Positions 33,182-42,889 of a stretch of 52,941 nucleotides of DNA are shown one piece after another; position 1 is the first letter of the stretch; each line of letters opens with the position of its first letter. A program made the translations under genes and the position numbers. This DNA is from Nevskia sp. Its GTDB lineage: Bacteria; Pseudomonadota; Gammaproteobacteria; Nevskiales; Nevskiaceae. Where the stretch lies: assembly GCA_030694365.1 (NCBI GenBank), contig JAUXYM010000089.1:1-52941 (forward strand), given 5' to 3'. The notes beneath the pieces were generated by a model that saw only the letters and a program-made list of their open reading frames with translations, made no database searches and had not been told where the DNA came from.

Positions 33182-33255
33182 GGCTGGGGCGGATGGACTC
33201 GAACCACCGAATGGGAGGATCAAAACCTCCTGCCTTACCACTTGGCGACGCCCCA
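33181..33255 (-). tRNA. tRNA-Gln (anticodon TTG)
   Basis: A 75-base cloverleaf read on the minus strand with CCA encoded. The acceptor stem TGGGGCG/CGCCCCA, anticodon stem-loop GGAGG-TTTTGAT-CCTCC (TTG anticodon) and T-arm with GGTTCGAGTCC are all visible. Confidence 0.95.
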
Positions 33256-33273
33256 ACATCTCAAAGCGGGCGA

Positions 33274-33279
33274 ATTATA
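33274..33279 (-). promoter_or_regulatory. -10 element (TATAAT) for tRNA-Gln
   Basis: A perfect TATAAT on the minus strand about 19 bases before the tRNA 5' end. The -35 region is weak. This gives tRNA-Gln its own promoter downstream of lolB. Confidence 0.6.
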
Positions 33280-33333
33280 GCGTCGTGATGCTCGGGCTTG
33301 GTGTTCCGCACAAGATTATTCGCAAGATCAGGA

Positions 33334-33966
33334 TTAAGGAGTGCCCGACCACTCGTCGATCACCAGCCGGAAGCTGCGGCTGCCGTTCGACAGCGTCATC
33401 TTGCGCGGCAGCGATAGCGAATTCACCGGCTGGTATTCGAGATATTCGACCTTCCAGCCAGTCTGCTCGAACTTTTCGGCGCGGCCGATCTCGTCGAGCT
33501 TGACGATCCTCGGTGCCTCGTCGTAGCGACGGGTCAACGCCGGCACCCCGAGCACCCAGTAGCGCAGCATGCCCAGCGGCACGCTCCAGCCAAGCCGCTC
33601 CTGCATGTAGCTTTCCGGCTCGCGAGTGGCGATGACGCCATTCTTGCTGCGGATCTCGACCCCTTGCGGATCGCCGCTGATCGCCAGCGCACCGACGCCG
33701 AGCGGCCCGGAAATGCGCAGATCGAGGCGCTCGCCGCTCTGCGTCCAGTCGATATCGCCACGGCCGCCGGCGATGCCGGATTCGGCAATGCGGCCCTTCA
33801 GCGCAAAGCTCTGCACCGCTGCGATATTGGAGCGACGAATGCCCCAGTTCCGTTCAGCAAGGTCGGTATTCAACTGCTTGACCGGCTGGCCGCCGCAGGC
33901 GCTCAGCAGCAGTGCTACCAGAGCAGCGACGATGAGGCGCTGCGTTGGCAATCGTGAAGGGGTCAT
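33334..33966 (-). CDS. lolB: Outer-membrane lipoprotein insertion factor LolB
   Basis: A 210-residue lipoprotein that receives lipoproteins from LolA and inserts them in the outer membrane. The N terminus has a signal peptide and lipobox LLLSAC (lipidated Cys about residue 24). The body shows the LolB pattern: SFALKGRIAESG, GDIDWTQSGERLDLRISGPLG, SYMQERLGWSVPL and GWKVEYLEYQ. It overlaps the upstream TPR gene by four bases (ATGA). In many gammaproteobacteria ispE lies between lolB and prs; here only tRNA-Gln does. Confidence 0.92.
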   Translation of the reverse strand: MTPSRLPTQRLIVAALVALLLSACGGQPVKQLNTDLAERNWGIRRSNIAAVQSFALKGRIAESGIAGGRGDIDWTQSGERLDLRISGPLGVGALAISGDPQGVEIRSKNGVIATREPESYMQERLGWSVPLGMLRYWVLGVPALTRRYDEAPRIVKLDEIGRAEKFEQTGWKVEYLEYQPVNSLSLPRKMTLSNGSRSFRLVIDEWSGTP

Positions 33967-35744
33967 GGCATCAGTCGCTTGATGGTTTCGCGCAGCACCG
34001 GATGATCGGGTGCGGTTTCCAGCGCTTTGCTCCAGACCTGCTGGGCGCGCTCGCGATCACCCGTGGCCCACAAGGCTTCACCGAAGTGGGCGGCGACTTC
34101 CGGATCCGGAAACACTTCATAGGCACGGGACAGCAGCGCCACCGCCTCGTTCGCGCGGCCCTGCCGGAAGCGCAGCCAGCCCATGCTGTCGATTACCGAC
34201 GGTTCCTGCGGCGTCAGTTCCAGCGCCCGGACGATCAGCCGTTCGGCTTCGTCGAGCCGGGTGCCGTGGACGGCCAGCATGAAGCCAAGGGCGTTCAGCG
34301 CCCGGGCATCGGCAGGCTCGCGGACCAGCACCGCGCGCAGATCGGCTTCGGCGTCGTCGAGCCGCAGCAGGCGCTCGTTGATCAAGGAGCGTGAGTAGAG
34401 CAGTTCGGGTTCGTTGTCGTAGATTTTCAGCGCTTCGGAATACAGCCGCAGACCTTCGTCGAGTTCTCCGGCGTCGCCCAGCAACTGACCTTCGACGACG
34501 TACAGACGCGTGGCGACTTGCGGGTACTGCTCGCGCAACTGCTCAAGCGTGGCGCGGGCATCCGGCAGGCGGCCGAGCCGCGCCAGCATGGTCGCCCGGC
34601 GGATCGTTGCGTCGAGCACCTGCTGGCCGCTGTTGACCAGGGTGTACTCCTTCAGCGCCGTCTCGAACTGGTCGCGTCGCTCGGCAATGCGGCCGAGGTA
34701 GTAATGCGAGTCGACGCCGCGCTCCCTGCCGGTCGACAAGGCCCGGAAGCGCGCCTCGGCATCGTCGAGCCGGCCGTCGTCGAGATCGAGCAGGCCGAGC
34801 ATGTACTGGGCATCGGTATTGTCGGCCTCATGCTTCAGCACCGCTTTCAGCTGCTTGCGCGCGCGCGCTTTCTGGTTCGCTTCGATCAACAGCCGGGTAT
34901 AGCCCAGCCGCAGATCGGCTTCGATCGGACTGTTGCGCACCTGATTTTCGAGCAGGCGATCGGCTTCGCTGTAATCGCCCTTGCGCACCAGCACGCCGGT
35001 CAGCAGCAGCGGCGCTTCCTTGGAACCCGGATCGAGACGCAAGGCTTCGCGCGCCGAGCGTTCGGCCAGGTCGACGTCATTGAAACGCAGCGCCAGCAGC
35101 CCCTGGGCGTGCCAGGCACCGCTGCGTTTCGGCTGGGTGGCGACCAGACGTTCCATCAGCAGCAGCGCCGACGCGGCGTGATCTTCCTCCTGCGACAGCA
35201 GCAGGGCGACATGGCGGAAGCCATCGTCCGGACCACCGGGATGATCGGCGACGATCGCCATGCACTGTTGAAAGGAGTCATCGACCAGCCCTGCGCGCAG
35301 TGCCAGCCGCAGTATCACTTCGCGAGCTTCGAGGCTGGTCGGCTCCAGCTTCAGCCATTTGCGGGCACCGGTCAGCGACAGCTCGGCATCGTTGGCGCTC
35401 AGCGCCAGCATCGTCGCCCGGGCCGCCAGCGCGGGGTCGCTGACGAAATCGAGTGCCTGAATGAACTCTTCGGCAGCAACCTGAGGCTGCTTGCGCCCGG
35501 CGGCGACTTCACCGGCCAGGATGTGGTACTGCGCCTGAGCCTCGCGGGAAGGCGCGGCCGGCTGATGCGTCGCGCTGGCGGTGGTCCCCGCGTCTGCCGC
35601 TTGAAGCACCGGGCTCAGCAGACATCCAACCAGCACAGAGATTGCAAAGCCCAGCGGGAGCTGCAGGGACTGACAGGAGGCTTGCACGTATGAGTTCGGC
35701 CGGGGGGAGTTACGGGTGATCGCAGGAGAACACGATGGCGGCAT
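33963..35744 (-). CDS. Tetratricopeptide-repeat protein, exported
   Basis: About 593 residues with a hydrophobic signal-like segment (LGFAISVLVGCLLSPVLQAADA) followed by many TPR helix pairs from about residue 60 to the end, for example AAEEFIQALDFV, DAEARFRALSTG and EALWATGDRERAQQVW. TPR arrays bind partner proteins, and homologues next to lolB are common in gammaproteobacteria. The start is uncertain: ATG 35744 supplies basic residues before the signal segment, but the sequence there also reads TACAAT on the minus strand (35743-35748), a possible -10, in which case GTG 35687 would be the start. Confidence 0.8.
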   Translation of the reverse strand: MPPSCSPAITRNSPRPNSYVQASCQSLQLPLGFAISVLVGCLLSPVLQAADAGTTASATHQPAAPSREAQAQYHILAGEVAAGRKQPQVAAEEFIQALDFVSDPALAARATMLALSANDAELSLTGARKWLKLEPTSLEAREVILRLALRAGLVDDSFQQCMAIVADHPGGPDDGFRHVALLLSQEEDHAASALLLMERLVATQPKRSGAWHAQGLLALRFNDVDLAERSAREALRLDPGSKEAPLLLTGVLVRKGDYSEADRLLENQVRNSPIEADLRLGYTRLLIEANQKARARKQLKAVLKHEADNTDAQYMLGLLDLDDGRLDDAEARFRALSTGRERGVDSHYYLGRIAERRDQFETALKEYTLVNSGQQVLDATIRRATMLARLGRLPDARATLEQLREQYPQVATRLYVVEGQLLGDAGELDEGLRLYSEALKIYDNEPELLYSRSLINERLLRLDDAEADLRAVLVREPADARALNALGFMLAVHGTRLDEAERLIVRALELTPQEPSVIDSMGWLRFRQGRANEAVALLSRAYEVFPDPEVAAHFGEALWATGDRERAQQVWSKALETAPDHPVLRETIKRLMP

Positions 35745-35748
35745 TGTA
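35743..35748 (-). promoter_or_regulatory. Possible -10 element (TACAAT) of the TPR-lolB operon
   Basis: TACAAT on the minus strand in the divergent gap before hemA. It overlaps the candidate ATG of the TPR gene, so promoter and start calls are mutually exclusive. Confidence 0.35.
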
Positions 35749-35889
35749 GCGCCCCGGCCGGGTCTGGCGTCTTGCGCAAACCACCTCGAAGAGCGAGCCA
35801 TCGGGGGCACCGGTGTGGGCGATCGGGAGGCTTGCTTGTGCCAGCCGGCGTCATGCCGGAAAATCCGCCAAACGAGATAGCAGCAACTC

Positions 35890-37152
35890 ATGGCCTTACT
35901 GACACTTGGACTCAGTCATCACTCCGCGCCGGTTGAAACGCGAGAGCGGCTGGCGTTCACCCAGGACGAGATTCCGGAGGCATTGATCCGTCTGCGCGGG
36001 CTGTCCGGGGTCAGCGAAGCGGCCATTCTGTCGACCTGCAATCGCACCGAAATCTTCGCCGTTGCCGCACCCGATCATGAGCTGCGCCTGCTCGACTGGT
36101 GGCAGCGCGAGCGCCAGGCGCCGGCCGGCACCATCGCTGCTCATACCTACGTGCTGCGCGATCGCGGCACCGTCAAGCATTCGCTGCGCGTCGCTTCGGG
36201 CCTCGATTCGATGGTGCTCGGCGAGCCGCAGATCCTTGGCCAGATGAAGACCGCGTTCGCGCTGGCCCAAGGCGTGAAGTCGCTCGGCCCCGTGTTGTAT
36301 CGGCTGTTCCAGCATTCGTTCTCGGTGGCCAAGCTGGTACGCAGCGAGACCGAGATCGGCGCCCATCCGGTATCGATCGCCTACGCCGCCGTGCAAATGG
36401 CGCACCACATTTTTTCCGATCTGCGCAACCAGAGCGTGCTGCTGATCGGTGCTGGCGAAACCATCCAGCTGCTGGCGCGGCACCTGAAGACCAGCGGCGT
36501 CGGGCGCATCGTGGTCGCCAACCGCAGTCTGGAAAAAGCTCAGGCGCTGGCGACCTCGCTGGGCGGCTACGCGATCAGCCTCGCCGAAATCGCCACCCAT
36601 CTGCCGGAAGCCGATGTGGTGATTTCCTGCACCGCCGCGCGCGGCTTCATCCTCGGCAAGGAACCGGTGGCCCATGCGCTGGCGCGTCGCCGCCGCAAGC
36701 CGGTGCTGATGATCGATCTCGCCGTGCCGCGCGATCTCGATCCGGCGATCGCCAGCCTCGAAGACGTTTACCTGTACACGCTGGACGATCTGAAAGCGGT
36801 GATCGCCGGCAACATGAAAGTGCGCGAGAACGCCGCCAAGCAGGCTGAAGCGCTGGTCGAAGATCACGCCACCCAGTTCGAGCGCTGGCTGGAAAGCCGC
36901 GATGCCGGCGTCACCATCCGCCGCCTGCGCGACCAGGCGCGGATCAGCCGCGACGATGTGCTGGAGAAAGCCGCGCGCAAGCTCGCCAACGGCGAAAACC
37001 CGGCGGCGGTGATGGCCTTCGTCGCCGATACGCTGACCAACAAGCTGCTGCACGCACCCTCGAAGGCGCTGCGTTCGGCCGATGCGGTACAGCAGTCGCA
37101 GTTGATGGATGCGGCGGAACGGCTGTTCGATCTGCCGCCCGCAGAATCGTGA
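35890..37152 (+). CDS. hemA: Glutamyl-tRNA reductase
   Basis: A 420-residue enzyme for the first committed step of tetrapyrrole synthesis, reducing glutamyl-tRNA to glutamate-1-semialdehyde. The catalytic Cys50 lies in ILSTCNRTEIF. The start is family-typical (LLTLGLSHHSAPVETRE). The segment GLDSMVLGEPQILGQMK (about 105) and the NADPH domain LLIGAGETIQLLARHL (about 183) are present. The C-terminal dimerisation helices are complete. Divergent from the TPR gene. Confidence 0.97.
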   Translation: MALLTLGLSHHSAPVETRERLAFTQDEIPEALIRLRGLSGVSEAAILSTCNRTEIFAVAAPDHELRLLDWWQRERQAPAGTIAAHTYVLRDRGTVKHSLRVASGLDSMVLGEPQILGQMKTAFALAQGVKSLGPVLYRLFQHSFSVAKLVRSETEIGAHPVSIAYAAVQMAHHIFSDLRNQSVLLIGAGETIQLLARHLKTSGVGRIVVANRSLEKAQALATSLGGYAISLAEIATHLPEADVVISCTAARGFILGKEPVAHALARRRRKPVLMIDLAVPRDLDPAIASLEDVYLYTLDDLKAVIAGNMKVRENAAKQAEALVEDHATQFERWLESRDAGVTIRRLRDQARISRDDVLEKAARKLANGENPAAVMAFVADTLTNKLLHAPSKALRSADAVQQSQLMDAAERLFDLPPAES

Positions 37153-37265
37153 TCCGTACCAGAGGCAGGACGGGCGAGGGGCGCGGTCGGACGTAGCGAG
37201 CGTATCGTTCGCTCCGCTGCTGCCGCCGTCTCTGTAGTTCCCCGTTCTGTTGGTTCGTATCGCGA

Positions 37266-38353
<1,088 letters not shown>

Positions 38354-38354
<1 letters not shown>

Positions 38355-39472
38355 TGTCGGCGGACGAGACGGCGGTGCCCGCGGCGCAGTTGCCGAGCGA
38401 TGCAACGCTGCGCCCGGTACCCACCATAGAAGGTCTGGCACCGGGCACCGTTCGCGACTGGCTGAACTGGGCCGAGTCGGAACTGGCAAGCACGTCCGAC
38501 AGCGCCCGCGCCGATGCCGAAGTGCTGCTCGCCAAGCTGATCGGCAGCGAACGCTCCCAACTGCGGTTGCGCCATGAGGACGCGATCGAAGCGGCGACCG
38601 TGCTGCGCTACGCCTCGACGATCGAGCGCCGCAAGCTCGGCGAGCCGGTGGCCTACATCACGACGCGGCAGGGTTTCTGGACCCTGGAGCTGGCGGTCGA
38701 CACCGCCGTGCTGATTCCGCGGCCGGATACCGAGACGCTGGTCGAATGGGCGCTGTCGATCCTTGATGCGTCATTCCCGCGCAGGCGGGAATCCAGTTCT
38801 GCTTCCGCTGCCTCACCGAAGGTGCTCGATCTCGGGACTGGCAGCGGCGCGATTGCGCTGGCGATCGCCAGCGAGCGCGCCGATGCCCAGGTGATCGCGA
38901 CCGATGTTTCCGAAGCTGCACTCGATGTCGCTCGCGAGAATGCGCGGCTCAATGGAGTCGGCAATGTCGAGTTCATCTGCTCATTTTGGTTACAAGGCCT
39001 GAGCAAAAGCCCTCTCCCCACGGGAGAGCGCTTTGGCCGGCCCGGACTGACACAACGTCAGTCCGGGCTTTGCCAAACGCGGGTGAGGGACTCGGGTCAA
39101 GTTGAGCACTCTGTTGCCAGTGAGTCCCTCACCCCCAGCCCCTCTCCCGGGGGGAGAGGGGAGACCATCGCGCCGTTCGATCTGATCGTCTCGAACCCAC
39201 CTTACATTGCCGAAGGCGATGCCCATCTCGCCGCGCTGCGCTACGAACCACGTCTCGCGCTGACCTCCGGTGCCGTTGGCCTGGACGCGATCCGCGAAAT
39301 CATCCGCGAGGCACCGAAGCACCTGAAGTCGGGCGGCCGGCTGTTGCTCGAACACGGTCACGACCAAGCTGTCGCTGTGCGTGCTTTGCTGAGCGAAGCC
39401 GGATTTACCAAGGTCGAGACGCGCCAGGACTTCGGCGGTAATGAGCGTTGCAGCGGCGGCCGCAAGCCGTGA
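38354..39472 (+). CDS. prmC: Release-factor glutamine methyltransferase PrmC with repeat-derived insertions
   Basis: A 372-residue SAM-dependent enzyme that methylates the GGQ glutamine of release factors. Motifs: LIPRPDTETLVEWAL (about 120), VLDLGTGSGAIALA (157-170) and the catalytic SNPPY (280-284). It is about 90 residues longer than usual. Part is a short N-terminal extension. Two parts are repeat-encoded insertions: residues about 139-152 (FPRRRESSS) and residues about 214-272 (SKSPLPTGER ... SPSPGGRG), the latter just before the NPPY strand. The frame remains open throughout and the catalytic motifs are intact. The start overlaps prfA and the end overlaps moeB (GTGA). Confidence 0.93.
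38769..38798 (+). repeat. Single arm of TCATTCCCGCGCAGGCGGGAATCC repeat inside prmC
   Basis: The same sequence as the left arm at 49764-49793, here coding FPRRRESS in frame between the PDTE region and SAM motif I. Confidence 0.85.
39010..39162. repeat. Composite palindromic repeat inside prmC
   Basis: It contains ctctccc/gggagag, GCCCGGACTGAC/GTCAGTCCGGGC, GTGAGGGACTC/GAGTCCCTCAC and cccctctcccggggggagagggg, nested inverted repeats. It adds about 50 in-frame codons. The same family occurs at 46072-46180 and 46710-46762. Confidence 0.85.
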
Positions 39473-40200
39473 GCGATTACGCGCGCTACAGCCGCCAGAT
39501 CGTGCTGCGCGAAGTCGGCGTCAACGGCCAGAGCCTGCTGCGTGATTCGACCGCTCTGATCATCGGCGTCGGCGGTCTCGGTTCGCCGGCCAGCTTGTAT
39601 CTCGCCGGTGCCGGGCTGGGAAAGCTGATCCTCAGTGACCGTGACCACGTCGAGCGCTCGAACCTGCAGCGGCAGATCGTCTATCGCAGCGCCGATCTCG
39701 GCCGCGCGAAGCTCGATGCGGCGGCCGACAACCTGCGCGCGCTGAACCCGGAATGCGAGATCGAAACGCGGCCCGGGCCGCTAGCCGAGGCAGGCTTTGC
39801 CGCGGCGGTAGGCGAGGCCGATATCGTGCTCGACTGCTCGGACAATTTCCCGACGCGCTTTGCGGTCAATGCGGCTTGCGTCGCCGCCCGCAAGCCGCTG
39901 GTCTCCGGTGCCGCGATCCGCTTCGAAGGCCAGATCGCGCTGTTCGTGCCCGGCGGTCCCTGCTACGCCTGCCTGTTCGGCGAGCATGGCGAAGCGACCG
40001 AGACCTGCGAAGAGGCCGGCGTCCTCGGCCCGGTAGTGGGCGTGATCGGCGCGATGCAGGCGCTGATCGCGATCAAGCATCTGCTCGGCATCGGCGACGA
40101 TGCCGGCCGCCTGCAGCTCTGGGATGCGCTCAAACTGTCGTGGCGGCGTCTGAACATCGCTCTCGATCCCCATTGCCGCGTCTGCGGCGTCCCCGAATGA
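39469..40200 (+). CDS. moeB: MoeB/ThiF-family adenylyltransferase
   Basis: A 243-residue E1-like enzyme that adenylates the C terminus of a ubiquitin-like sulfur carrier (MoaD or ThiS). The ATP site GVGGLGSPASLYLAGAG (about 28) is followed by RSNLQRQIVY (Arg finger), DCSDNFPTRF, zinc cysteines in CYACLFG and CRVCG, and Cys in TCEEAGVLGPVVG. GTG 39469 overlaps the prmC stop; the frame start at 39448 is inside prmC. It may be MoeB or ThiF; the neighbourhood suggests MoeB. Confidence 0.88.
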   Translation: MSDYARYSRQIVLREVGVNGQSLLRDSTALIIGVGGLGSPASLYLAGAGLGKLILSDRDHVERSNLQRQIVYRSADLGRAKLDAAADNLRALNPECEIETRPGPLAEAGFAAAVGEADIVLDCSDNFPTRFAVNAACVAARKPLVSGAAIRFEGQIALFVPGGPCYACLFGEHGEATETCEEAGVLGPVVGVIGAMQALIAIKHLLGIGDDAGRLQLWDALKLSWRRLNIALDPHCRVCGVPE

Positions 40201-40595
40201 TTCCAACGATGCCCACGCCGACCATCCCGATCCTGATTCCGCGCCGCTTCGCGATCCGCCTGCTGCACGAAGCACAGATTGCCACCGAGCCGTTCCTGAG
40301 CCTGATCGTTGCCGATGCCGGCGAGGGCAGCGTGCCGAATGGCTGGATGCCGCTGGTCGATGGTGCTTCAGTCAGCGACGCGCAGACCATGCTCGCCGGC
40401 CATGGCAAGCGCATCTGGGCGCTGTACCGGCATCGTCCGGAATTGCCGAACCCGCCGCTGGCCGAAGACTTCGCCGATCACCCGGAGCTGCTGCGACTGA
40501 CCGCGTCGCTGGCGATCAAGGGCGTGTTGCAGTTGCGCGGCTGGTGGTTGTTGGCGGCTGCGATCGTCGAGCAGGAACTCGACGTCGAAGCTTGA
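40197..40595 (+). CDS. Degenerate JAB/M67-like domain protein
   Basis: A 132-residue protein overlapping moeB by four bases. Its position and sequence recall the JAB1/MPN (M67) metallopeptidases that often follow moeB: ILIPRRFAIRLLHEAQ at the start, WALYRHRPELPNPPLAEDF in place of the usual YHSHPxxxxxPSxxD, and TASLAIKGVLQLRGWWL near the end. Both metal-ligand His positions of HSHP read as Arg (YRHRP), although the acidic residue downstream remains. It is probably not a functional peptidase and may be a binding or regulatory remnant. The assignment rests on motif layout and context only. Confidence 0.55.
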   Translation: MIPTMPTPTIPILIPRRFAIRLLHEAQIATEPFLSLIVADAGEGSVPNGWMPLVDGASVSDAQTMLAGHGKRIWALYRHRPELPNPPLAEDFADHPELLRLTASLAIKGVLQLRGWWLLAAAIVEQELDVEA

Positions 40596-40640
40596 TCGTG
40601 CGGTGGCGCGGGCGCGGGCGCGGCGCTGGCGCGTCAACGC

Positions 40641-40646
40641 TACAAT
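40641..40646 (+). promoter_or_regulatory. Candidate -10 element (TACAAT) for proS
   Basis: TACAAT 33 bases before the proS start. No good -35 is seen. Confidence 0.35.
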
Positions 40647-40678
40647 CCGCGCCGGTCTTTTTCCGCTGATTGCCTGCC

Positions 40679-42388
40679 ATGCGCCTGTCCCGTTTTCCGC
40701 TGTCCACGTCGAAGGAAACTCCGGCCGATGCCGCCGTCGTCAGCCATCAGCTGATGCTCCGTGGCGGCTTCATCCGCCAGCTGGGTTCGGGTCTTTATTC
40801 GTGGATGCCGATCGGCCTGCGGGTGCTGCACAAGATCGAGAACATCGTCCGCGAGGAAATGAATCGCGCCGGTGCCGCCGAGGTGCTGATGCCGAGCATC
40901 CAGCCGGCCGAGCTGTGGCAGGAATCCGGTCGCTGGCAGGTGATGGGCGACGAGATGCTGCGCCTCACGGATCGGCATAAAAATGACTACTGCTACGGGC
41001 CGACGCACGAGGAAGTGATCACCTTCCACGTCCGCCAGGATCTGCGCAGCTACCGCCAGTTGCCGGTCAACTACGACCAGATCCAGACCAAGTTCCGCGA
41101 CGAACGCCGGCCGCGCTTCGGCGTCATGCGCGCGCGCGAATTCATCATGAAGGATGCCTACAGCTTCCACATGGACATGGATTCGCTGCGCGCCGAATAC
41201 GAGAACATGCGCGCCGCCTACGCGAAGATCTTCACGCGAGTGGGCGTCGACTTCCGCATCGTCAAGGCCGACAGCGGCAACATCGGCGGCTCGCGCAGCG
41301 AGGAATTCCACATCCTCGCGCAGGCCGGCGAAGACCTGCTGGCGGTCAGCGATCAGGGCGACTACGCGGCCAATGTCGAAGCGGCGGAAACCCTGCCGCA
41401 GCCGGCGCATGGCCCAGCGGTCGAGACGCTGAGCAAGGTCGCCACGCCGTATCAGAAGACCTGTGAAGACGTCGCCAAGCTGCTCAAGCTGCCGCTGGCT
41501 CGAAGCTTGAAGCTGATCGTGGTCAAGGGCGCGGAAGGCGGCTTGATCGCGCTGGCGATCCGCGGCGATCACGAACTCAACACCATCAAGGCCGAGAAGC
41601 ATCCGAAGATCGCGGCACCGCTGGCGCTTGCGAGCGATGCCGAAATCCAGGCTGCGTTCGGCTGCCTGCCGGGCTTCCTGGGGCCGGTCGAAAACAAGGT
41701 CACGGTGATCGCCGATTACGCGGCCGCCGCGCTCAGCGATTTCGTCTGCGGTGCCAACGAAGCCGGCTTCCACGTCACCGGTGCTAACTGGGGCCGTGAC
41801 GCCGCCGAGCCGGAAGCGGCCGATCTGCGGATGATCGTCGAAGGCGATCCGTCGCCGGACGGTCGCGGCACCATCAAGCTCTATCGCGGCATCGAAGGCG
41901 GCCACATCTTCCAGCTCGGCAAGAAGTACACGAAGGCGATGAACGTCACTGTGCTCGACGTCAACCAGCAGCCAGTGACACCGGAAATGGGCTGCTACGG
42001 CATCGGCGTGTCGCGCATGGCGGCCGCCGTGATTGAACAGCGCAACGACATCAACGGCATCCTCTGGCCGGACTCGATCGCGCCGTTCCGGGTCATCGTC
42101 TGCCCGATCGGGCTCGACAAGGCCGACACCGCCGCGGCCGTGAAAGGCGCTGCCGAAACGCTCTACAGCGAGCTGCTGGCGGCAGGTGTCGACGTGGCCA
42201 TGGACGACCGCGGTCTGCGCCCCGGCGAAATGTTCAAGGACGCCGACCTGATCGGCATCCCGCATCGCATCGTCATCGGCGCCAAGGGGCTGGCGACTCA
42301 GCAATTCGAGTACAAGCGCCGTGATGCAGCAGCGGCTGAGCTGATTGCGGCGACCACGGCGGCGGTGCTCGAAAAGCTGGCGGGCTGA
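40679..42388 (+). CDS. proS: Prolyl-tRNA synthetase
   Basis: A 569-residue class II aminoacyl-tRNA synthetase of the bacterial type. Motif 1 lies in MPIGLRVLHKIENIVREEMN, motif 2 in QIQTKFRDERRPRFGVMRAREFIMKDAYSFH, and motif 3 in YGIGVSRMAAAVIEQ. Residues about 225-390 hold the YbaK-like editing domain that removes mischarged alanine. The C-terminal anticodon domain is complete (FKDADLIGIPHRIVIGAKGL). In related genomes it is usually followed by a lytic transglycosylase; here vapBC and a restriction enzyme intervene. Confidence 0.97.
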   Translation: MRLSRFPLSTSKETPADAAVVSHQLMLRGGFIRQLGSGLYSWMPIGLRVLHKIENIVREEMNRAGAAEVLMPSIQPAELWQESGRWQVMGDEMLRLTDRHKNDYCYGPTHEEVITFHVRQDLRSYRQLPVNYDQIQTKFRDERRPRFGVMRAREFIMKDAYSFHMDMDSLRAEYENMRAAYAKIFTRVGVDFRIVKADSGNIGGSRSEEFHILAQAGEDLLAVSDQGDYAANVEAAETLPQPAHGPAVETLSKVATPYQKTCEDVAKLLKLPLARSLKLIVVKGAEGGLIALAIRGDHELNTIKAEKHPKIAAPLALASDAEIQAAFGCLPGFLGPVENKVTVIADYAAAALSDFVCGANEAGFHVTGANWGRDAAEPEAADLRMIVEGDPSPDGRGTIKLYRGIEGGHIFQLGKKYTKAMNVTVLDVNQQPVTPEMGCYGIGVSRMAAAVIEQRNDINGILWPDSIAPFRVIVCPIGLDKADTAAAVKGAAETLYSELLAAGVDVAMDDRGLRPGEMFKDADLIGIPHRIVIGAKGLATQQFEYKRRDAAAAELIAATTAAVLEKLAG

Positions 42389-42422
42389 TTCTCGCGGCTG
42401 GCTCGATCGTGCGTACCGACGC

Positions 42423-42511
42423 CGTCGTTCCCGCGTAGGCGGGAATCCAGTTCTTCGTTGCCAGCGGTGCGCGAACCTCGAAACTGGATCCCCGCCTGCG
42501 CGGGGATGACG
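42423..42511. repeat. REP-like inverted repeat (CCCGCGTAGGCGGG type)
   Basis: Arms 42423-42452 and 42482-42511 pair imperfectly around 29 bases, after proS. Same family as 49764-49852 and 52838-52919. Confidence 0.85.
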
Positions 42512-42607
42512 TTGGTTCGCGGGGATGACGAGTCTTGCCGAGCGGTGGCGATCAGCAGCGGTCCGGTGGGTTGTCGAAATCGCACGTGCCGATAGCGCCC
42601 GGAGTAC

Positions 42608-42629
42608 GATATCGGCATTGCCGTATATC
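42608..42629. promoter_or_regulatory. Possible VapBC autoregulatory operator
   Basis: A short dyad CGGCA-t-TGCCG flanked by AT-rich bases, 18 bases before vapB. VapB-VapC complexes usually repress their own promoter at such sites. Tentative. Confidence 0.3.
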
Positions 42630-42646
42630 AAACTCCGGAACCGACC

Positions 42647-42889
42647 ATGACCGCCACCGCCAAGGTTTTCACTACCGGCCGCAGCCAGGCCGTGCGCATT
42701 CCCAAGGATTACCGTTTCGACTGCGATGAAGTCACCGTCGAGCGCGACGGTGAGCGGCTGATTCTCACGCCCAAGCGCACAGCGCAGATCAGCAGCTGGG
42801 CTGAGCTTGCGGCACTGGCACCACTGCTCGACGACGACTTCGAGATTCCCAAGCACCCGCCCGGTTCCGAACGCGACATCGTGCTGTGA
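42647..42889 (+). CDS. vapB: VapB-type antitoxin
   Basis: An 80-residue AbrB/SpoVT-like antitoxin. The DNA-binding swapped-hairpin signature is VFTTGRSQAVRIPKDYRF (residues about 6-23). The C-terminal tail (residues about 45-80) is the expected toxin-binding, disordered part. It neutralises the VapC nuclease encoded immediately after. It overlaps vapC by four bases (GTGA), so their translation is coupled. Confidence 0.9.
   Translation: MTATAKVFTTGRSQAVRIPKDYRFDCDEVTVERDGERLILTPKRTAQISSWAELAALAPLLDDDFEIPKHPPGSERDIVL

Noticed and set aside
40640-42856. Open frame of 738 codons on the minus strand across proS
   Set aside because: It mirrors proS and part of vapB; its composition is typical of antisense high-GC frames.
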